From Epiperipatus broadwayi (Eukaryota; Onychophora; Udeonychophora; Euonychophora; Peripatidae): a stretch of DNA of 64,000 nucleotides. This document shows positions 1 through 10,593 of the stretch, in pieces. Every line of letters starts with the position of its first letter. Position 1 is the first letter of the stretch. Made by a program: the position numbers and the translations under genes. The notes under the pieces are model-generated. The model was not told the DNA's origin. It worked only from the letters and a program-made list of their open reading frames with translations, and did not search any database. The stretch covers positions 7,253,710 to 7,317,709 of the forward strand of contig JAQFVV010012422.1 of NCBI GenBank assembly GCA_028023455.1, given 5' to 3'.

Positions 1-768
1 AAAACAAAAATCTACAGTGGCTCACTAATCAACCCTACAGATAAGCTAAATTCCAAGGGCTATACAGCCTTCTCAAACACATCTGACACTCCATCAGTGG
101 GTACAGGCATTATCATTGATAAAGCTTGCCCATTTAGTTCTTTCAAAATTCTACATATTGATGCACACTTGCTAATAATTACATTTACTCATAAAGCCAT
201 CACCTTAAACATAGCAATTGTTTGTATCCCTCCAGGTCCCACTATTATAAACAGAATTATACAAACACTTAACTCCAGGTTCACAAATGCTATGTATCTG
301 ATGATTATTTTGGGAGATTTCAACATGACATATCAGACCTTCACCAGAAAATGGTTACATCAGCTGTCTTTTTGGATGATGAGTGGAAGAGGCTTTCTGC
401 TGGAGAAAGCCATGTCATTTAACAATGATAGACATTCATTACTTATAGATCTGGTTTTCTATTTGCCATCATTACACAACATGATATGCATTCAATTGAA
501 AAATTTCCCCCTCTCTGATCATGCAGCTGTTTTAGTGTCACTGGAAATTAATTTTGATAATAGAACAACAATTAATACAGGAAGAACCATCAGAGTTCTA
601 CTACCATCATGCACACCAGAATATCTTTTTTCAGAAGTATACATATATCTTCACAAGTTGAAGAATATTACAATGGATCCAGTCCAAGCAAGGTGTGCTT
701 TTACTAATCTGCTTTCATTTAACATTGATCATCTTACCAGGACAACAATACCCCAACAAAACTACTAA
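1..768 (+). pseudogene. LINE apurinic-type endonuclease domain (partial)
   Basis: The frame is open from base 1 to the stop at 766-768, so the domain starts before the window. Residues typical of the exonuclease-endonuclease-phosphatase fold are visible: a GTGIII strand near base 100, ILGDFNM near 310-330 (the catalytic Asp/Asn strand) and SDHAAVL near 515-535 (the catalytic SDH). In such elements the domain nicks target DNA to prime reverse transcription. The linker to the RT (769-918) has in-frame stops, so the copy is dead. Confidence 0.8.
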
Positions 769-918
769 ATCTTATGGATAATACCTATAAAAAAATTATT
801 GGCACTTCCCAATCAAATCTCGATCGTCTCTGTCTGATAGCTTTAAAGAAAACATCAAGAGTTAACAAACTAGCTTAAAGAATATAAAAAGAAAAGATTA
901 TATTTAAATAAGCCACAC

Positions 919-2939
919 ATGTATACCAGAAACTTCATTAGATGGGCACTAGGCCACCCCTCCCAGGTGCAAGTCCCAACAGCTATTAAAGTTCAAACTG
1001 AAATTGTCTACGGAGATTTTATGTTGGAGCGGCTTTACATATTGTATAGAGAAAAATTCCAGAGGGTCTTCTCACCAAGTCTAATGGCCTTTTCACAAGA
1101 TAGATCAGAAAATGAATTTAATATTTCTTTAAAAGATTTCATTCAAAAAATAGAAGCCATGCCAGATTCATGTCATCCTGGCATAGATGGAATTCCCAAG
1201 TTTGTATACAAACATATTGATAAAATCGCAGCACAATATATGCTTAACCTAGTCTCCTACCTCACTAAAGACATCTATAAAATACAGGGCTTAAATCAAA
1301 TTATGCTTGTGCCATTCATGAAAAAGAAACAATTAATCTCAAACACCACTAACCTACATCCAATTTCAATGTGCTCCCTTGGCATAAAGATAATAGAATC
1401 AGTGATAAAAGATAAAATAGAGCCATTCATTTTGCCAAACCTATCAAAAATGCAATTTTCCAAAAAAGAATTCTCAACAGGGCAGGCAGCTTTTCTATTC
1501 AAGTCAACTATAGAAACTGTTAGAGATAATAAAAAATACAGTCCAATTGTTATTCAACTAGATATTGAAGCCACTTTTGACATGATTTCCATCAGTTCTC
1601 TCTTTAAAACTCTGCAAAAATACTCAAACCCCAATGCCTATCTAAACTTGCTTGCTAACTTACTTTTAAACCATGAGATTTATGTTTCCCTAAATGGGAA
1701 AATTTCACCACCAATAGTGCCGCATCAGTCCATTCCTCAGGGCTCATGTCTAAGTGCCTTATTGTTCACTACCTATATCAACCCTCTTATAAAAATAATA
1801 GAAAATGAATTTTCAGGAGTCTACATACCTACCATCAATGACAACATCTCATGCATCGCATATATGGATGATTATGATGTCATAGAGCTTTGAAAGTGCT
1901 AAGCTTTAAATAAATTTAATAATATATATAACTTCTTTAACAAGCGTTATAAGTGCATAATTATTGATATATGGATGATATAGCAGTATTTCTATCATCC
2001 CAAAAGCAAATTCCCAAACTTCTTAAGATACTTAACAATTTTACAAAAGAATATAAGCTAACATTTAATATGGAGAAATCGTGTGGCTGGCAGATCTTCA
2101 CCGGTAATAGCATTACTAAAGTTTTCAAAGGTAGACCAAGCGCATTTCTTGGGTTCAACTTCTATTTACATCATATACCTATGAGATTGCTCATACAGAA
2201 AAATTTAATAGAGAAAGTGGAAAAGACTGTCAATTCACTCTCCAAAGCCTACCTCTCTCTATATACAAAAATGGCTTTGCTTAACATGCTAGTGATTACA
2301 AAAATCTCTTATTTTACTCCAACAATCATTTATACCAAGGCATTTACAAATAAGATAGACTCCTTATGCAGGAAATTATTCTGGGGAAAAAAGATTATCT
2401 CAATATCAGTAAAACATCTAAGAAAACCCCTTTCACAAAATGGCCTTGGCCTTCACTCAATACATGTCTTCAGGATACAAAAAACATTGAACATAATATC
2501 TACATGTGCACAAAAATTCCCATATTTAGAAATTTCTGCCAAGATTACCCCTACAGATAGACCACCTCCTCTCCAGGGATATCTGAACACACTACTTACA
2601 CCATTACTAACAATCCACACTCTTAACTTCAAACCACCACAAGCCAAATATAAATATTGGGAAGTTTATCAACTTCTACATCCAAGTCAAGATGATGTAC
2701 AAACTCCACTTCATATCACTAATAAACAATTATGTCACAAATTCAAACTATGGTCACTTGAACCAAAATATTTTGACTTTCTCCTAAAGATAAATCTGGA
2801 CTTGCTACCTATGCAACACTTTTTGAAATATCAAAGAAACTATAAAGATATAGATGATATATGTAATCTTTGCCATAGGGACTCGGAGACACAAAACCAC
2901 CTTTTTTTTCTCATGCCCAAGTCTAGAAAACATTCGTGA
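919..2939 (+). pseudogene. LINE reverse transcriptase domain, interrupted at YMDD
   Basis: RT blocks appear in order: PGIDGIPK near 1180, HPISMCSLG near 1355, QLDIEATFDM at about 1555-1584 (normally a D-x-A-F-D catalytic block), and PQGSCLSALLF at about 1735-1765. The first frame reaches the metal-binding YMDD at 1861-1872 and runs into a stop at 1891-1893. A second frame restarts at the duplicated motif (1968-1979) and continues with thumb sequence such as KLTFNMEKS to 2939. The two frames are offset by 107 bases, exactly the size of the insertion plus its target duplication, so they are one ancestral ORF. Confidence 0.85.
1860..1979. mobile_element. 94-bp insertion with 13-bp target duplication inside RT YMDD
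   Basis: The 13-mer ATATATGGATGAT occurs at 1860-1872 and again at 1967-1979, flanking a 94-bp AT-rich segment (1873-1966). That segment has imperfect inverted ends (a TTATG...AGCTTTGAAAG-like left end against the reverse complement of the right end), so it can fold back on itself. Removing 107 bp puts the upstream and downstream RT frames in register. This looks like a miniature inverted-repeat or very short retroposed insertion. The superfamily is not identifiable. Confidence 0.75.
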
Positions 2940-3207
2940 AATTATTAGCACTTCACTCAAGGATAAAAAAATCAATATGAAAACCCTTTTTGACTCTTTT
3001 AAAAGGGGTATCTTTGCTGAAATAAGAATCTGCACATTTATACTCTATGCCTTATGGTGTACAAGGTGTAATTTCATATACAATTATAACCCCAGAAGAC
3101 ATCCAAACACGTTCAGAAATAAACTGCAAACCATACGTGAAAGAGACATGAAGATTACAGATCATACTAAGTACATTGACACCTGGAATATACAAGAACT
3201 TATATAA
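2854..3207 (+). pseudogene. LINE C-terminal zinc-knuckle segment
   Basis: The end of the preceding frame reads CNLCHRDSETQNH and then shifts at the T-run 2903-2910. The other frame supplies the final CPSLENI, together giving the CX2CX8HX4C pattern of the RT-associated zinc-binding domain. The remaining residues (KRGIFAEIRICTF, then WCTRCNF) continue to the stop near 3205. The frameshift is a one-base change in the homopolymer. Confidence 0.65.
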
Positions 3208-3527
3208 AAGCACTAACAAAAAAACTATATCTAACATGGACCCTTGTGCCAGTTCTGAAGTCAACTGACACAAATTAGATGCATTCCTGCTTTAGTTTAA
3301 TTGAAGTATATCTAATTGTATATAATCGTATGATTGAGTGATCATCATTGACTTTGTTGAACTGTTTTTTTTTCTTAAATACTTCTAGTTTGATAACGCA
3401 TACAATCACTGATCAAATCATTGTACATATGTAGTTTTGTGAACCAATTTATATATAAGAACTATGTTGTCAAATGTAACTTGTATAACCTTTTAGAATA
3501 CTAATAAAGCTTATCCTTTGAAACATC

Positions 3528-3598
3528 ATCATCATCATCATCATCATCATAATAATAATAATCATCATCATAATAATAATAATAATAATAATCATAAT

Positions 3599-3629
<31 letters not shown>

Positions 3630-3632
3630 TCC
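3528..3632. repeat. CAT/AAT trinucleotide microsatellite (LINE 3' tail)
   Basis: Runs of CAT give way to AAT and return to CAT over about 100 bases. The tract directly follows the LINE 3' UTR, so it is best read as the element's simple-repeat tail, later expanded. Confidence 0.9.
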
Positions 3633-3639
3633 TAATTAC

Positions 3640-4004
3640 TTCTATTCCTTATAAACTTAAACTTTAGTCTTATTAGCTCCACCTTAATAAAATACTTAAT
3701 AATTTTATTTTTATATAGTTCTCGGTTCAACCTTAATTTATTTATTAATATTCTTTTTAATTTTCAAGTCATATATCTGTTATTTTCTTATTCATTCTTC
3801 AGGTATTAATAATATTTTATATTTATCTTTTTTAATATCTAAGAACTATAAATATTGTAATCTTTTAACTTATCCACTTTAACTTTAATTTTTTAAAAGT
3901 AAAAATGTTTTTTAAAATAGTATCTTATATCCTAGGGCCTTCTATTACATATTATAATCACTATAACTCATTATATATATATAATTTTGGATTTGGAGTA
4001 ATTT
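3640..4004. other. AT-rich sequence, no feature seen
   Basis: Short A/T-rich words only. I see no open frame with family motifs, no tRNA box and no repeat shared with other parts of the window. Confidence 0.5.
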
Positions 4005-4970
4005 TAAATATATATTTATACCACTTTGACTTTTATTACTATTATGACATAATTCTCTTATAAAATTAGATTATACTGTTTTATATGTAAATATTATAGT
4101 AAGTTTTTATTTCATTAATATGTAATATCTGTAAATATATTCACATTCATACTTCTTTGTAACTCTTTTTATAACTCATATTTTATTTATAAATAGTTTT
4201 TCCATTATATATTTTTCTCCATATATCTTTTTTAAGAACTATATTTATACTAATGTTATCCTAATTCCAGAATCTCTATTAAAATTTGGTTTTATCTTTT
4301 TTATTAGTATTGCTTTTTTATTTTCCTTTCTTTAATATTGTCTGCATATAATATCATTTTTATGAAACTTTATATAAATTTGTATTCTGTTTTCCTCATA
4401 TGCATATATAATAGTAATTTATTATCTGATATAAGTTTTAATCTTGTTTTTATGGAATTTTTAGTTTCTTCCACATATTTGTTACCAGAACCACTATCTA
4501 AACAAATATGTGAGACAAACTAAAAATTCTGTAAAAACAAGATTAAAACAATATATGTCAAATAATAAATCACTGATACATATATGGAGGAAGCAGGACA
4601 CAAATTTACATAAAGTTTAATAAAAAATCTTTTACATACAGACATTATTAAATAAAATAAAATAAAAGAAGCAATACTAATAAAAAATGATAAAACAAAA
4701 ATTTTATAGAGATTCTGGGATTAGGATTACATTAGTATAAATATAGTTCTTAAAAAAGATATATAGATGAACATATATAAAGAGAAAATTACTTATAAAT
4801 GAATTATGGATTGTAAAAAAGAGTTACATAGGAATATAAACATGAATATATTGATAGATATTACATTTTAATGAAACAAAAACTTAGCATATTATTTATA
4901 TATAAAACAGTATAATATAAATTTATAAGGGAGAGTTATACAATAATAGTAATAAAAGTCAAAGTGTATA
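4005..4970. repeat. Large inverted repeat (about 470-bp arms)
   Basis: The arm at about 4010-4478 is repeated in reverse complement at about 4502-4965, with a spacer of about 20 bases (4479-4501). Matching landmarks are CACATATTTG near 4470 against CAAATATGTG near 4504, and CACTTTGACTTTTATTACTA near 4022 against its complement near 4945. The arms differ by scattered substitutions and small indels. The right arm ends where the PLE fragment begins. It may be a foldback element or an inverted duplication made during PLE insertion. Confidence 0.75.
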
Positions 4971-5431
4971 TTTCCATAAGCTGTGTATGGCTGTACTTGC
5001 AACTTGCCTATTAATATCATCATCCTTATATTTATTAATCAAAATTGCCTCTTTAATTTTCCTCTTTTTATGATTACTTTCTTCCATTAATATTTTTATT
5101 TCACTACTATTAAATGTAAACCTATAATTACAAGTCTTTTCATGGTCAAAGAATAGTGAAGCTGTATTAAATTGACTATTTACATTATTTTTAATTCGAT
5201 TATATAATAATTGATGCTCTTTCAATCTTTTCTCCACAGAACAATTCAATTCACCGATATAAAATTTCTGACATCCACATGAAATCTGATAAATTATATT
5301 ACTTCTTTGCAATTTAGGAATTATACTCTTAGAATTATCAATCAATCGATTAACATTCAGAGAAACACAAAATGAAATATTATATTTTTCTTTAAATATA
5401 TTCTTAATTAATTTAGATTACATGTTTTTTT
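4969..5431 (-). pseudogene. Penelope-like element GIY-YIG endonuclease fragment (left arm)
   Basis: On the minus strand the frame contains IIYQISCGCQKFYIGE (GIY and YIG strands), then SVEKRLKEH with the catalytic-type Arg, and IKEAILI with the catalytic-type Glu, ending WKYTL. In PLEs this domain follows the RT and cuts target DNA. No RT sequence precedes it. It is the mirror image of the copy at 5516-5978; the two diverge at the last codons, where the left copy joins the neighbouring inverted repeat. Confidence 0.8.
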
Positions 5432-5515
5432 ATAAATTCATTTAATAATAAGAAGAGAGTTTGCAGTGTTACTTTAGATAATAAAAAATGGATATCTATG
5501 CGATTTATAAATAAC

Positions 5516-5978
5516 ATGCAATCTAAATTAATTAAGAATATATTTAAAGAAAAGTGTAATATTTTATTTTGTGTTCCTACAAATGTTAATCAATTGATTA
5601 ATAATTCTAAGAGTATAATTCCTAAATTGCAAAGAAGTAATATAATTTATCAGATTTCATGTGGATGTCAGAAATTTTACATTGGTGAATCAAGGTGTTC
5701 TGTGGAGAAAAGATTGAAGGAGCATCAATTATTATATAATTGAATTAAAAATAATGTAAATAGTCAATTTAATACAGCTTCAGTATTCTTTGACCATGAA
5801 AAGACTTGTAATTATAGGTTTACATTTAATAATAGTGAAATAAAAATATTAATGGAAGAAAGTAATCATAAAAAGAGGAAAATTAAAGAGGCAATTTTGA
5901 TTGATAAATATAAGGATGGTGTTATTAATAGGCAAGTTGCAAATACGACCATACACAGCTTATGGAAATATACGTAAC
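5516..5978 (+). pseudogene. Penelope-like element GIY-YIG endonuclease fragment (right arm)
   Basis: This is the same domain as the left arm on the opposite strand: YQISCGCQKFYIGES, SVEKRLKEH, then IKEAILI and SLWKYT before the stop near 5978. One in-frame TGA at about 5741 breaks an otherwise open frame. It starts about 85 bases from the left arm with the 5'-truncated ends facing each other, and it runs into a PLE-like 3' UTR at 5979-6060. Head-to-head truncated copies fit the known tendency of PLEs to form inverted partial copies. Confidence 0.8.
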
Positions 5979-6002
5979 GTTAAGTTTAAAAAATTTGAAA
6001 TT

Positions 6003-6050
6003 CAGTTAAAGCTGACGAGGATTACCACGTAATTGAAAGAGCTGCAAAAG
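6003..6050 (+). ncRNA. Hammerhead-like relic in PLE 3' UTR
   Basis: CUGACGA at 6012-6018 (fits CUGANGA) is followed by a hairpin AUUAC-CAC-GUAAU and GAAA at 6035-6038, the arrangement of hammerhead helix II. PLEs of other animals are known to carry hammerheads. Here one G is bulged at the base of helix II, no clear UH cleavage site follows and stem I does not pair, so it is at best a decayed ribozyme. Confidence 0.35.
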
Positions 6051-6299
6051 AATTTAAACTATAATATTGTATTTACCGTTAGAAATTTATATATATATAC
6101 TTAATCAATTGAATTATACATAACTTGAAATAACAGACCACTGTTTTGTATGAAATTTAATTTAATATCATCAAATTGATTTTCGTTCACAAATGAGATG
6201 TCATTTTTAAAATTAATCATGTGACGTTCTATAGCGTTATACCGTCACTAATGGTCATCATTAGAAATAAACCCATGAATCAATAAAAAATATTTTTAT

Positions 6300-6705
6300 T
6301 TTTTTTAATTTACACATATGTATATATCCATTATATATTTTCTTATTCATCTTTGTCTTTTTTATATCTACTATCTATTATCATCAAATAAAAAACTCCT
6401 CTCTTATAATGTCAATACATATACATTCATATATATTACAGTTTCTTATTTTCTAGCATTGACAATTTTCCTCCCAATTTTATCAAATCATTGACCATAT
6501 TAATATATATACATGCATTATATATTCTGTTATTCATCTTTTTTTTATCTTATAACTACTATCTATCAACCAATAAACAATTCCTGTTTTATACTATTAA
6601 TACATATACGTACCTATACATTCTTACACATTACAGCTTCCAATTATCTAACAGTGACCATTTCCCTCCCAATTTTATCAAACCATTGACTATATTAATG
6701 CATTT
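6300..6705. repeat. Tandem duplication, period about 195 bp
   Basis: The segment ending CTCCCAATTTTATCAAA occurs at about 6471 and again at about 6666. The upstream 170 bases (CTTATTCATCTTT..., ACTACTATCTAT..., TACAGCTTC/TTTC...) repeat in the same order with moderate divergence. There are two copies. Function unknown. Confidence 0.7.
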
Positions 6706-7190
6706 ATCTATGTTTTCTTGTATATATAATGTTTCATAATATTTTTTATTTTTTATTTTTACTATACTTGATTACTTTTATATTTTCCACACAATTTATT
6801 ATATGCCCTGTTTCTAAATAATGATTGTATATACATATAAATAAATATATATATATTTTAAAAATTTATATTTTTTAAAAAGTAAAGAAAAAAAATCATA
6901 TCATCATTTGAATATACAACTGAGAAGTAGATGTAACTCGTATATACTCTTTTGTTTATCCATTCTTAAATATAACTAATGCTTTTAATTAAATTCTAGT
7001 AGTGGCTGAAATATAGAAGACAAAAGTAAATGTTAAGAGCAAGTATGTGTTAGCAGATATTAAACAAAAAGATACACAAATTGTTTAAGACTGGAAGTAA
7101 TGCAATAAAAAAACCAGTAATGATAACTACTGATCTAGTTTGCTTTTTTAAATATCGATAAATAGATGGGTCCCTAGTAATTAAAATTTT
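6706..7190. other. AT-rich sequence, no feature seen
   Basis: Low-complexity A/T sequence. No family motif or shared repeat seen. Confidence 0.5.
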
Positions 7191-7208
7191 TTTTTTTCAT
7201 ATGTCAAT

Positions 7209-7279
7209 GCATTGACCGGGAAGCAAACTCGGGCCAGCTGCTTGGAAGGCAGCTATGCTAACTGCTAGACCAACTATGC
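7209..7279 (-). repeat. tRNA-Gly(UCC)-like retroposon copy, degraded
   Basis: On the minus strand it reads as a 71-nt tRNA-like body with anticodon loop CTTCCAA (UCC) and an intact GCTGCC...GGCAGC anticodon arm. The T-arm box is altered (GAGTTTGCTTC) and the acceptor arm is mismatched. It is followed on that strand by TTGACATATG and an A-run, the same tail as the other copies, so it is a retroposed copy and not a gene. Confidence 0.75.
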
Positions 7280-7639
7280 ATTTTGCTGCAAAAATTTTAC
7301 ATTTTACAAACCATAGAAAGTGTGTTTATTTTAACCTCTCTTTTTCAATTAAAAAATAGTTTTTTTTTCTTTATTCTGTTATTGAATTATTATTATTATT
7401 ATTATTGGTAGGTGTGTAGAAATATGCAGATGAAATAAAATTTCAAGAGAAAGTAATTTATTTCACTTTTAATTGTTTAGATTAAAAATATATATTTGCA
7501 ATGTTTAAAATAATTTACATAAATAATTGTTTTCAATATATCTATAAATAGGTTTGTGAAGATAAATTGATTTTTTAAATTAATTTAATGATGAGTAAAA
7601 TAAAACAAATGATTAAATAGTTAAGAGTGATTCTATAAA

Positions 7640-9480
7640 ATACAAGATTTGATGATAATCACCATGGTTTAGTCCATTGCAGGATAAAATTTTCCAAATT
7701 TAATGCAGTTTCTTCAATTGATAGCTTTTCTGCTCTATATCATGGTTATAACTTCCTTGTTTCATCCACCCATTTCATTGTGCTCTTTTTTCACCTTTTA
7801 CAATTTCTTGGAATCTAATTTAAGATTTAATTGCCTATTTATTATCTTATCTTCTAGAAATATATCAATTTCAGCTCTATACTAATCTCTTAACTGTTTC
7901 AAAGACATCAATCATACTAATTTGTTCTCTTATTCAGTTACTTTACTTTTTTTTTGTTACTCCCAATATGTATTTATCCATTCTTTGTTGTGTGATCTTA
8001 AATCTCTATATTGCTCTTCTGTTACATCTTCAAGACCCAGATTCATAAGTTAAAACTGGTAAAAGACATCTATTGAAATCTGCCTTTTCAAACACAGAGA
8101 CATTATTTCCCTTTAACTGTAAGTTATTTCTACCAAAAGTACTCCAACCAAATTCAATTCCATGATTAATTTCATTCATTATATTTCCATCTGTATTCAC
8201 AATCTAAGAAATTTGTGGTTGTTAATTTTTTAATCCATGATTATTAGTCTGTATTATCTTCTGAAAAATCTATTGATCATTAGATTTTTTAATTTTTATC
8301 TTTTTCTTAAAGTCATCTGATAACTTTTGCAACATTTCCTGAATCGCTGACGTATTATTTGCAAAAGCAACCACATCATCTGCAAAATCTGGATGACATA
8401 AATAATCTCTATGTATTTTATTTCCTCAGCTTCCCATTTTAATCCTTAAAATACTTACAATACTGATGTAAAAAGTTTTGAAAATATAAAAACATCCCAA
8501 TATATACCCTTATCAATGTTAATCTTCTTATTGGCATCATATAATCTAATCACTGCTGCTGGATTTAGAGATACTTATCAGAATATAACAATATCTTGCA
8601 TCTATATTGATGAGATAAAGCCTTAAATCACTCTGAAAATGTTTCTTTTTATAGTCAACAGCTTCAAAGCATAAATGACAGCTCATATTTACTGATCCTT
8701 TCTTAAGCTAAACTCGATATTTGGATATAATATATTATGCTAAAAATACTCTCAAACCCAACTTGTTTTTTTTTTTTTATCAATTTGAATCAAAGTTTGA
8801 TGTAGACTAGTTGTGATCATATTAGTAAAGATTTTGTACAAAACTGTTTGGTCTATAATTTCTGATATTTTCTTTATCACTTTTCTTAATTATCATTACT
8901 GTTACTGCATTCTTCGATAATTTGATCCACCTTTATCATATAGATATGTCAAATATAGTTTTGTCAATATTTTTACTATTCTCTTCATCTGTTTTTAAAA
9001 ATATTTATAACAATTTCATCTTTACTAGAGCTTTTCCCTTCTTCAAAGATTTAATTGCATGATACTCATAATTTAAAACATTTGGCAATTGAGAAAATGT
9101 TGTGTTTGTTGGTATTTAGTTTTCTTGTTTTTTATTACTATATAATTTTCAGTAGAACTTTTTCGCACATTTCATGATGTCATTCTGTTTTTCTTAGTTC
9201 CATCTTTTCTTCTTATTAGTGAAACAACTTCTATTACAATATCAAAATACCGATTTATATTTCTTAAGCTTTTAATCTCTTCTATAGCTTTCTTTGCCAA
9301 TTTATAGTTATATATTTTTATATTATTGTTAATTCAGTTTTGTACAATTTTACATAATCCCAAATATTCAAATCTTTTTAATGAATCATTCCAAAATATA
9401 TTAATTCTCTTTCATTGTTATGACCTAAAGAATTATACTATATTATCTATAAGTATAACAAAAGCCAAAGGCTAAATTAA
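7640..9480 (-). pseudogene. RTE-like LINE reverse transcriptase relic
   Basis: There is no long open frame, but minus-strand translation in shifting frames gives the RTE-type series from 9100 downwards: IKSLKKGKA, KKSDKENIRNYRP (about 8850-8890), FADDVVAFANN with the catalytic Asp pair (8361-8387), EMLQKLSDDFKKK, then C-terminal RMDKYILGVTKKK and a final QWTKPW near 7660. The order and wording match the RTE group, in which ORF2 ends shortly after a tryptophan-rich tail. Many frameshifts indicate great age. Confidence 0.75.
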
Positions 9481-9770
9481 AATTCTAACAGATCATTTAA
9501 ACAAGATTAATACTGATCCAGCAGTAATTTCTATAGAAAAAACCCCCCAATAAATTGAAAAGAAGCTATCAAGCTATTTTGTATAACTAAAATCCAGAGA
9601 ATTATTTAATAATTTTTATTATTTTATTATATTTTTGTTTTGTTTCTTTTTTCTATATTTTTATTTTTATAATTGCGTATGCGTGTGTTTTAATAAAGAT
9701 ATTTCTTTTTTATTCATATTTATTATAATTACTTATTGTTTACTTCTGTAGACCATTTTAAATATATATA
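9481..9770. other. AT-rich flank of the satellite array
   Basis: No motif or repeat seen before the 37-bp duplicated segment that opens the array. Confidence 0.5.
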
Positions 9771-9807
9771 TAATTTTTTATTTATTAAGTAGCCCATTGC
9801 GGGTCAA
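9771..9807 (+). repeat. 37-bp direct repeat, left copy, bounding satellite array
   Basis: The segment TAATTTTTTATTTATTAAGT followed by AGCCCATTGCGGGTCAA is identical to 12,488-12,524. It sits immediately outside the first satellite base. The most direct reading is a duplication made when the array or its founder was inserted, but 37 bp is long for a target-site duplication. Confidence 0.85.
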
Positions 9808-9823
9808 TGAAGCTTCAAAAATA

Positions 9824-9878
9824 CCCTCAACCTCAGACCGCGGTTTCTGCCTCTAGCGTCATCAGTGAGGTGCTAGGG
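9824..9878 (-). ncRNA. Type I hammerhead ribozyme, unit 1 (minus)
   Basis: Same 55-nt motif as the plus-strand copies, read on the minus strand. The core, helix I and GUC site are unchanged. Confidence 0.85.
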
Positions 9879-10191
9879 AATAAAAATACTAGAACTAGTC
9901 CAGCATTTTATCAACGCCTAACTATTGAGAAGAAAATCTGAAACTTTCAGACATTTAAATGTCCAAAAATCCAGCTATCTAACTCAAATAGCCGTATGGG
10001 ACTGAACTAAGTTCAGATACACCATATATTAATAGCTCTAGCAATATAAAATCGCCAAAGCATTAATAGCAAAAAACTAAAATTAAATTGATAAAAAATC
10101 AAGTCAGATGACCTAATTTTAATAAAGCTCCTATTTACAAATGTTATATATAGAGTAAGTTAAAACAAACTCTTATGAAGCTTCAAAAATA

Positions 10192-10246
10192 CCCTCAACC
10201 TCAGACCGCGGTTTCTGCCTCTAGCGTCATCAGTGAGGTGCTAGGG
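10192..10246 (-). ncRNA. Type I hammerhead ribozyme, unit 2 (minus)
   Basis: 368 bases from the previous copy and identical in the core. This unit is truncated at the inversion point near 10,324. Confidence 0.85.
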
Positions 10247-10317
10247 AATAAAAATACTAGAACTAGTCCAGCATTTTATCAATGCCTAACTATTGAGAAG
10301 AAAATCTGAAACTTTCA

Positions 10318-10332
10318 GACATTTATCAATTT
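10318..10332. other. Inversion junction within the satellite array
   Basis: Minus-oriented sequence stops inside the GACATTTAAATGTC palindrome (only GACATTTA remains) and plus-oriented sequence begins at ATCAATTT. The two share a few bases (TTA/ATC), suggesting a microhomology join. Ribozyme strands on the two sides point away from each other. Confidence 0.8.
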
Positions 10333-10538
10333 CAAAATTAGTTTTTGCTATTAATGCTTTGGCAATTTTATATTGCTAGAGCTATTAATATATGGTGTAT
10401 CTGAACTTAGTTCAGTCCCATACGGCTATTTGAGTTAGATAGCTGGATTTTTGGACATTTAAATGTCTGAAAGTTTCAGATTTTCTTCTCAATAGTTAGG
10501 CATTGATAAAATGCTGGACTAGTTCTAGTATTTTTATT

Positions 10539-10593
10539 CCCTAGCACCTCACTGATGACGCTAGAGGCAGAAACCGCGGTCTGAGGTTGAGGG
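10539..10593 (+). ncRNA. Type I hammerhead ribozyme, unit 3 (plus)
   Basis: Read as RNA. Outer stem I: CCCU (10539-10542) pairs AGGG (10590-10593). Internal loop: AGCA against UUG. Inner stem I: CCUCA pairs UGAGG, 5 of 5. The core CUGAUGA is followed by helix II GCU-AGA-GGC and then GAAA. Helix III is ACC-GC-GGU or a dimer through the self-complementary ACCGCGGU. The cleavage triplet GUC gives a predicted cut between 10581 and 10582. All invariant core positions (C3 to A9, G12-A14, A15.1/U16.1, H17=C) are present. The weak points are a C/A mismatch at 10.1/11.1 and a helix II of only 3 bp. The internal loop in stem I and loop AGA are placed as in fast natural hammerheads with loop contacts. 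Confidence 0.88.

Larger units (their letters stand above)
1..3640 (+). mobile_element. Decayed non-LTR retrotransposon (LINE), 5' end outside window
   Basis: The order is endonuclease, reverse transcriptase (RT), C-terminal zinc knuckle, then a 3' UTR ending in AATAAAG near 3503 and a CAT/AAT microsatellite, which is the usual layout of an APE-type LINE. The coding part is broken by stops between 769 and 918, by a small insertion at the RT catalytic motif, and by a frameshift in a T-run near 2903. The C-terminal CX2CX8HX4C knuckle together with a YMDD rather than FADD box points to an L1/Tx1-like group, but the clade call is tentative. A related 3' fragment lies at 47,450-48,210 on the minus strand. 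Confidence 0.85.

Noticed and set aside
1296-1502. Minus-strand frame inside the first LINE
   Set aside because: Antisense shadow of the reverse transcriptase frame.
3528-3632. Possible poly-His or poly-Asp coding tract
   Set aside because: Pure trinucleotide microsatellite after a LINE 3' UTR, not inside a frame.
4338-4523. 61-codon plus-strand frame across the centre of the first hairpin
   Set aside because: Hydrophobic chance frame in AT-rich inverted repeat; no motif.
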